From: Psococerastis gibbosa
Lineage: Eukaryota; Arthropoda; Insecta; Psocodea; Psocidae
DNA length: 64,000 nucleotides
Reading direction: 5' to 3'
Assembly (NCBI GenBank): GCA_963971405.1
Contig: OZ020484.1
Coordinates: forward strand, 30,340,770-30,404,769
Under the pieces are notes generated by a model, which was not told the DNA's origin, did not search any database, and saw only the letters and a program-made list of their open reading frames with translations. Shown piece by piece: positions 57,336-64,000 of this stretch. Both the position numbers and the translations under genes were made by a program. Position 1 is the first letter of the stretch, and every line of letters begins with the position of its first letter.

Positions 57336-58303
57336 GGAAGGTAGCCAGAAGAACTGACTGCTCCTGGCCGAAGAAGAACATCTAGGTAAAAAAGCCTGTG
57401 TCAGTGGTTTGGCAAAAGCACGACTTCCTTTTTCCTTCTAACATTCACTTGAGGAAGGAAGGATGGAAGGAAGGAATGTATACTGTATTTTTATTTTGTT
57501 CACTATGGATTACCATACATTAATAGTTTTTCGCAGATACAGTATATTGTATAATTCAAATTTTTTGTCTCATCTGTCTCTACAATTAATTGGTATTTCA
57601 TAAGATATTTGATTTTTACACTTATTATGTATTTCCCCTACAATTGTCTCTTAATTTCTTCAAATAAGTCTATTGTGGCTTTATATAATATCGTAATAGG
57701 CAATCGGATATACAACAAGCTCAATTCGAATTAACACCTTAACAAGTACTTCCTAAATACGCCTACCGCAGAAAAGAAAGAAAGAAAACTGTTAAGTAGA
57801 AAGAAAGGGTGGATGGTAGCTACCAACTTTTCGATATTCTCTAAAAGTTTCGCCCAGAAAAAGTTGCATAACGTCTTCCCAAACTGTCGGAATTAACGTC
57901 AAGCTCTCATAATACCCCACACCACCCCATCGCCTTAAAAACTTTTGAGACTGAAAATTGTTTAAGAATTTAATTTCAATTTACCGACATCAAAGTTAAT
58001 GAAAATAGAAGGTGAAAGGGGTTAATGCTTAGCCTTAGTTACATAAGATAGTGGGCCCATAGGCTAAATATGCATTAAGAGGGAGTACTTTCTTGCTGCT
58101 GAAGATAGCTTTTAAGATCTTTTATTCACCATCAACGTGTTATGGCTGAAGTTTTGTCGGAGGCGAAGCGTTATAGCTGAATGATCCCTCCCCCCATCTG
58201 ACTTAACAACTCAACCACTTACCCTTGTTAGGCATTGTATTGTCTATGGATATTACTTGCGCTGTGCGACCACGAATTAAAAGAAAAACTAGGTTACATT
58301 AAT
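57336..58303. other. Intronic DNA, nothing recognised
   Basis: Contains a GGAAGGAAGG-type simple repeat at about 57452-57478 and otherwise AT-rich DNA with no supported feature. Confidence 0.4.
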
Positions 58304-58480
58304 ATTACTTACTTAACGTGTCCGGGCCTACGACACGTTGATCCAAAACGTTGCAGCCTGGCGATCGGGCGTCTCTGGAAACGGCGGGAGTCCCCCCGCC
58401 GGCCAATCCTTCCAACACCGGGCCAAGCGACAACATCGCTACCAAAACAAATCGGCTTTTTTCAAAGCCAGCCCTTGTAA
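58304..58480 (+). repeat. Palindrome-bearing repeat, copy 2
   Basis: TTACTTAACGTGTCCGGGCC, then TACGACACGTTGATCCAAAA, the reverse complement of the block at 28499-28577. This copy continues into a GC-rich segment (CTGGCGATCGGGCGTCTCTG) absent from the other. Confidence 0.5.
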
Positions 58481-58545
58481 CATTAATATTAGTAATGTGC
58501 GTATTAGGTAGTATTCGTGCATTACGGTGGGCCCCATAATCGCTT

Positions 58546-58593
58546 GTAAAGTATCCGTAAGGAGTATTCCTTATTTACTTGCGGATACTTTAC
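58546..58593. repeat. Hairpin with 16-bp stem
   Basis: GTAAAGTATCCGTAAG is followed, after a 16-base loop, by CTTGCGGATACTTTAC, its inverse with one mismatch. No flanking T-tract suggests a terminator; the function is unknown. Confidence 0.75.
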
Positions 58594-60258
58594 ACGCCAT
58601 CGCAATAAATTATTATTAGATGGTGGTGGCAAACAGTATTCTTACCGATACTTTTCAAGTGATCCGGGGACCGAAGCTTCGAAATGTTTCATTTGATAAA
58701 TGAATGTTATGAACTAGGTTGGAATTAGCTTCACCGCCATATGTATGTACGAGTATTTGTAATGTTCTAACGGAACCCGTGGCGATAACCGTTACTGTGT
58801 GTTAGTATTTTTTGGTTTTTACTTCAAGTTTTGACGATGTGAATCCAGCTACATGTTCTGGTATTTAAGCGGAAAATTATTATACTGATTTCTCGTCTTT
58901 ATTTTTTTCTGGTCATCCAGATACGTATTTCGTCATTCAGACTGAATCACTCAGGGGTAGAGGAGTATACAAATAAGGGTTCCTCTATTTCTTTTCTGGC
59001 ACCAGTCTTGGGAATCGTGGTCATGTTTCTTGAGAGGTACAGTACAAATGAGGCGGCGTTGGACCTGTAAGGAGATTTGACTGTAAGATACCCTTTTCCA
59101 GACCCAGGCATGCCTACATAATATACTCGCAGGTGAACTAAAGAAAGCTGCTATTAAGTTAGACGCTAGAGAGCTTAAACGTTCCCGCAAAACCAACTAA
59201 ATGTGCATAGCCTAGGTTAAGTTAGAAAACGGAGTTTAGCAATCGATGGGAAACCAATAAATTAGCAGCTACTGAAACTATCTGCAGTTTTTAACGCAAC
59301 AGAATGACAAAAATCAATAGCACAATGAAAATTCCGTTCATAGAAAATTTAGAAAAGTGGGTAGCAGATTGTTCCACATAATAAAATCATTCAGGTTGTT
59401 CGAGCTATAAATACATTCATTTGTTTTACGGTTCTGTACTATCACATTTGTTATGAAATTAATCCAAGCAGTAATTTAGTGGTCGTATCACCTAGTCTTT
59501 AAAATACCCTAATGTGTCCAAGCAATAAAACATATCCACAAAGAACAACCAAGTCTCGTGCCTTAAACGTTTTCAGGCTCACGTATTGTGTCACAGACCA
59601 TAAATCATGAGTACAAAGTATCTGTAATAGGATGTTTCCCCTTTAATTCGTCATTAAATCGGGTTTATGGCTGGTTTTTAACTGGGAGGGAAGCAATAAA
59701 AATTAAGAAAGGTCTCTGCATCCTTTTTCATCCCCTTTGAAGAGTTTTCGACGACGTAACCCTCCGCGTTTCTTCTTCTTGCTATCTCCTCCTGCAAACC
59801 TCTCTGTTATGTTAACTTCCTTATCTAATTATTATTACTGGGGAGTTGGCATTTATTTTCACCCCTTTCTCTGAAACGATGCATTAAGCTTTTATCTGAA
59901 TTCATTTCCCTTTTCGTTTATCGGTGTTTCATCCTTTGAAATTTTTAGCTTAATCGCCCGTCTTTTGCAAACATCTTTTAAACACTGTTATGTACAGGCA
60001 ATTGCTTTATTTTTATGCTCTTGTCTCCTTACATCAGTTTATATGAAGTAGAGCTTAATATATATTGTAAGCCTGTGGTTATGACTTTGTCTTGTTAATA
60101 TGCAAAATGCCATAGCTTTCTTCCCAAAATTCAGAGATATCCCACATCTAAAATATTTACACCCGCAATGACATTTTTCAACCTATTACTATTTAGAAAC
60201 TTGTACTGACATAGGTCTTTGAACCATTTCAACAGCATTTTGGGATCACAGCAGTGTG
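58594..60258. other. Intronic DNA, nothing recognised
   Basis: No repeat boundary, splice pair or credible gene. Pyrimidine-rich patches occur near 59760-59900. Confidence 0.4.
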
Positions 60259-60266
60259 TCCCAATC

Positions 60267-60414
60267 CAAGAACGGATAGCTGCCCCCCCCCCAAAAAAAA
60301 AAAAATCTATTCTAAATTAATTTATTACGCTCTGATTTAATCGATCCTAGATATGTTTTTCCTATTTTGACCCACAACTACCCCCCCCCCCCAAATGGGC
60401 TGGATCCGTCCCTG
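60267..60414. mobile_element. hAT-type MITE, 148 bp (sibling of 13025)
   Basis: Left end CAAGAACGGATAGCTG, right end inverted CAGGGACGGATCCAGC; flanking 8-mers TCCCAATC (60259-60266) and CCCCAATC (60415-60422) match at seven of eight positions. It shares AAATTAATTTATTACGCTCT and TTAATCGATCCTA with 13025-13195. Confidence 0.9.
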
Positions 60415-60422
60415 CCCCAATC

Positions 60423-63236
60423 ATTCATGCTATGACCATTACCAATTAGTCAAGTGTTGAAAAACAACAGCTTAACCTTGTTAGCAAAGACAGTCAAGTC
60501 CTTCAATGGCAAGTCAATCAGATCGGCCTGGTCGATGTAAGCAGCCCCAAGACAGTTCAACCCCGTGTCAATAAATATATATTACTGTTCAATTATACAA
60601 TACTTCAACCTATTCTTTTTACCACATTCCATTACTTTGCCATAATACCCGTAATAAAATGGGTATCCGTGTGGTCTGAGTGTGAAACACCCTGCATATT
60701 AACCCATTACTGACTGATTATACAGTCGTGACCGTCTCTTGCCACGGCCTCTTCACAATTCCATTTCCTATACGAGCCATTATGGGCTCCATAAGCCTAA
60801 GTACGTCTTGTTCCCTCAACTTTACGAGCGATGCGGGCAAATCAACACGTGACACTATAGCACCTGCTTATGCGTTCGTAGTGTAAAGTCCAGGTCGAAA
60901 TTCGACACATATTGTAGCGTCTGTGCGTGACTACCTGGGCAGATGTTAGAGCGGGCCGCTCCCGCTGGCTTTCTTCCTCGTGGATCATTGATTTCCATTT
61001 ACAGGGCCGCAGCTACCTTGAAACATTATACCTGACTTTAAATAATAACGGTTTATACAGGTCACCGATCGAAACAAGAAAGTATATATACCAAAGTCTA
61101 CAATATTTAGATGTCTACAGTACAGTAACTGTGATGTCCCACTAGGTATATGCAGTGAAGCTTCTCGCCCATACGTCCTGTCTTTCTCTTATCTGCCAAA
61201 TACCTAATGGCTAATTTATAGATTTTATTAAAAAATTGTGGGTCCTTAGTGTGATATGCTAATTATGTGACATATTTATGGGCCGTACATTGTTAATACT
61301 TTATATGGTTTGAGTGTTTAAGTTCCTTTTGAACAAAATTGCCCTACCTCCTGGCTGTGTGAAGTTCTGATGAACATCGTTATCCCCCCGTATCATTGGC
61401 AGCTACACATATTGCTATAATATCGAAGGATGCAAGTCGCCTCGCCTACTGTATATTAGGTTATCATGAATCATAAATGCCAATTTTTTTCAACCTATTC
61501 GGAATTCGGTTGCAACGATAAATTAACAAGCCATACAAACTGACAAAAATCAATGCAGAAATGCATTGCCATCAGCCATCAGCATGCATAAATCTTTCTA
61601 TCCCGAACAACCTATGCGTAGAGTCATGCTCAAAAAATCTTCTGCAATAAGCAAACACAGCCCACACAACTTCCCTTTATTTGTTATTTCAAATCGGAAT
61701 TCCACAGTTTGGAAACAATAAAGTCAAGACACGGGGTATCGCCCACCCTACCCTTATTCTGACAGCTTTCACTGCTGGTACGGGTGCTGGGGGCAATGCA
61801 ATTGAGCCAGATATCTAATTAAACCAATGCATGTTTCTTGCAGCCCCTCCTCCCCCTCCCCCGCCAAATCAAATCCCAGATCGGAGACAGACAGTTCCCC
61901 TTAACATTACAATGACATTACGAGACCCTGGCATCCGACGCATTGAATTCCAATGGGCTGGAAAATTTCATTCGTGATACACCGCAGTGCTTGGGGGGGT
62001 TGAACGCGAGAGTGGGGGGTGTGGAGCCTCCCCTGTGAGTTGACTCATTTGCATAATCAAAGTTCGGTGAGGCCAAACGAATCTTTGAATATTCCCGGGC
62101 TGCAGGGGAGATAGACGGACCCATTAACTCTGGCCTGGCCCTTGTCTGATAGTATGTGCCTTTTTTAGCGACTGTTTCCTCATGAATGAATAGTGGGTCT
62201 GTATTTGGATTGGGTGCTCATGTGTTTAAATTTGTAAGTAAACAGAATCATTGCATTTGTAAACTCCTCGAGTTCAATATGCAATGATGGCATGATTAGG
62301 AAAAGCATATTATGTTTTTTTTTTGGATGTGACTAATTGTTCACTTTCACTACAACTTCTCCATTAAATAATGTGTACTACTATTAGTATCACAAAAAAA
62401 AAATTAATTTCTGCAATTTTCGATCAATTTTGAACTTTAAACCGTTGTAAATAATACCTCGTCATCAATACAATAGCGTAGCTGGCAGCTTAGAAATTGT
62501 CATGAATACATGAAGTAGCCTATATTTGAAAATCGTGTTGGTTAAGCCAATTTTTAGACCAAAATTAAATATTGCAGGTTAGGCGCCTGCAAAATTCTGA
62601 TTATACTTTCAATGCTACGTTTGTTGGAATGGTTGCAAAATTGGAGAATGCATGTAGTTTTTGGGACAGATTAGTTCAAGGGTAGACCCAGAGAGAGGTT
62701 GGGGGAAGGGGTGTCGGAGTTTAAATTGTAGTCAATTATCTGTAGACTTATACGATTTACATTTTATTGCACTTTTAGCCAGTTTTAGGTCTGTTTGCCA
62801 AAATTGGCTTAGGCCTATTTATTTATTGAAAACTACTAGTATAATGCACTAATGACATTGTAATACAATATTTCCTTTAGCTTCGTTATTTGATTGTGCT
62901 ATTACTATCGTTACCACGGATAAAATGAAAACAATTAATAAAATAAATAAATAACTAATGAAAAACAGTGTGGCGACTGTAAACACAAAGAAAAAGATAC
63001 GAGTGATTAAGCCATAGCTCCGAGTTGTTGCAACTTAAACCAAGTCTAATAGCCAGGTTGACAATCTCGTTTTGAAATGAAAAGTCCGCGCACTTGTATA
63101 GCGACATACAGTTCCGACATTCCTTCGTTGAGATTTAAAATAATAAATTTAGCCATGTGTGTGAGCGAGTCACATAAGGAAACTGGCCTTACATTCATCA
63201 TAATGCGACTTTGGCAAGAGCGGCAAACTCGTCTTG
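60423..63236. other. Intronic DNA; GC-richer block 61720-62150
   Basis: 61720-62150 is richer in GC than its surroundings and includes TTTCTTGCAG (an acceptor-like sequence near 61840) and ATTTGCATAAT (a POU-type octamer motif near 62047). It has no recognised coding similarity. It is a candidate cis-regulatory block, but composition is the only support. Elsewhere nothing was recognised. Confidence 0.3.
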
Positions 63237-63676
63237 TCTGAGGATTGTTGAAGAAGCTAACTTGCCAATGAGATGAGTTGGTTTTATTAACCAATAATAA
63301 ATAAATAAATAAATAATGATTTTATTTTTGGCTGAGACCCCCCTAGTGGCCAAGGAGGCCCTCTCTTACACTCAACTAGGGGTGTCTGAGGATTGTTGAA
63401 GAAGCTAACTTGCCAATAAGATCAGTTGGTTTTATTAACCAATAATAAATAAATAAATAATGATTTTATTTTTGGCTGAGACCCCCCTAGTGGCCAAGGA
63501 GGCCCTCTCTTACACTCAACTAGGGGTGTCTGAGGATTGCTGAAGAAGCTAACTTGCCAATAAGATTAGTTGGTTTTATTAACCAATAATAAATAAATAA
63601 ATAATGATTTTATTTTTGGCTGAGTCCTCCCTGGCGGAGTTAGGACCAAGGCCCTCTCTTACACTCAACTAGGGGT
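63237..63676. repeat. Three-copy tandem array, unit 144-148 bp
   Basis: Units start TCTGAGGATTGTTGAAGAAG at 63237, 63385 and 63529. Each holds AAGCTAACTTGCCAATNAGA, GGTTTTATTAACCAATAATA, an (AAAT)n stretch of varying length, and CTCTCTTACACTCAACTAGG. The first two units are almost identical; the third has a replaced segment (CCTCCCTGGCGGAGTTAGG). The short reverse frame 63046-63294 overlaps the first unit and is not called a gene. Confidence 0.93.
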
Positions 63677-64000
63677 CAGCAACAAACACAGTAGTAGTAC
63701 AACTTACAGTACATTTTTATCGAATTATTTTATGGAATTGGATTTTATTACATTGAATAAAAAATATAAGCCAACCTATATATCGTATTTCGGGGTGATC
63801 CAGGGTGGGCAATTTGAACGGCCAGCTTCCTCTTATGAGACTGATTTGTTGTAACTTGGCGATAATTAAAATCTGCCACACATTCGATGCATCTGTCGTA
63901 CTTCCATTTTTGTTGCAAAATAATAATTCTTGTAGTAACAAAATTTCTCTATAAGCCTATATTAAAAAGCAGGAATTTCCAAATATTTTTTTAAATAGAC
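63677..64000. other. Intronic DNA, nothing recognised
   Basis: AT-rich sequence to the window end. The 74-codon reverse frame at 63717-63941 has no recognisable feature. Confidence 0.4.

Larger units (their letters stand above)
40415..64000 (+). other. hth: Downstream hth intron (inferred), TE-rich
   Basis: No following Hth exon (acidic region or homeobox) was recognised in the remaining 23.6 kb, so this is inferred to be one intron running past the window end. It contains six hAT-type insertions with near-perfect duplications, SINEs, a LINE relic and a candidate recursive splice site. Between 40415 and 41827 nothing beyond AT-rich DNA was recognised. Confidence 0.55.

Noticed and set aside
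1-64000. CRISPR arrays, bacterial operons, rRNA genes
   Set aside because: No regularly spaced direct repeats of that type, no bacterial gene organisation and no rRNA motifs; the window is eukaryotic.

Overview
This is a eukaryotic, AT-rich, repeat-dense window with almost no host coding sequence. The one host exon I can support is a 130-base internal exon at 40285-40414 on the + strand. It encodes the linker found in arthropod Homothorax (Hth, the Meis-family TALE homeodomain protein) between the Meis/PKNOX domain and the homeodomain, and it has clean splice sites. No other Hth exon (N-terminal Meis domain or homeobox) was found on reading through the window. The most economical reading is that about 32 kb upstream and 23 kb downstream of the exon are parts of giant hth introns in a large arthropod genome. 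Species cannot be assigned; the LINE relic and transposon types would fit an insect or a crustacean.

Layout. 1-7387: a nearly complete Ty3/Gypsy LTR retrotransposon on the - strand, with intact gag and pol; the window begins inside its 3' LTR. 7388-40284: upstream intron, with hAT-type non-autonomous elements, SINE copies, three diverged tandem arrays, a candidate recursive splice site at 9717/9718, and a complete 2.4-kb autonomous hAT transposon (34985-37419) with an intact 648-codon transposase. 40285-40414: hth exon. 40415-64000: downstream intron, with more hAT-type elements, SINEs, a LINE reverse-transcriptase relic (56925-57335), a second candidate recursive splice site (54470/54471), and a 3-copy tandem array (63237-63676).

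Two results stand out. First, both introns contain a polypyrimidine-AG joined directly to GTAAGT, each followed 51-72 bases later by a good second donor. This is the architecture of zero-length recursive splice sites with an associated 'RS exon', as described for very long introns in Drosophila and vertebrates. Both would-be RS exons carry an in-frame stop in the phase set by the Hth exon. Second, twelve separate insertions have matching 8-bp flanking duplications and terminal inverted repeats, so hAT transposition has been a major shaper of this locus. One of the twelve can be checked against unoccupied copies of its own target site. All assignments come from reading the sequence; no database search or alignment was run.
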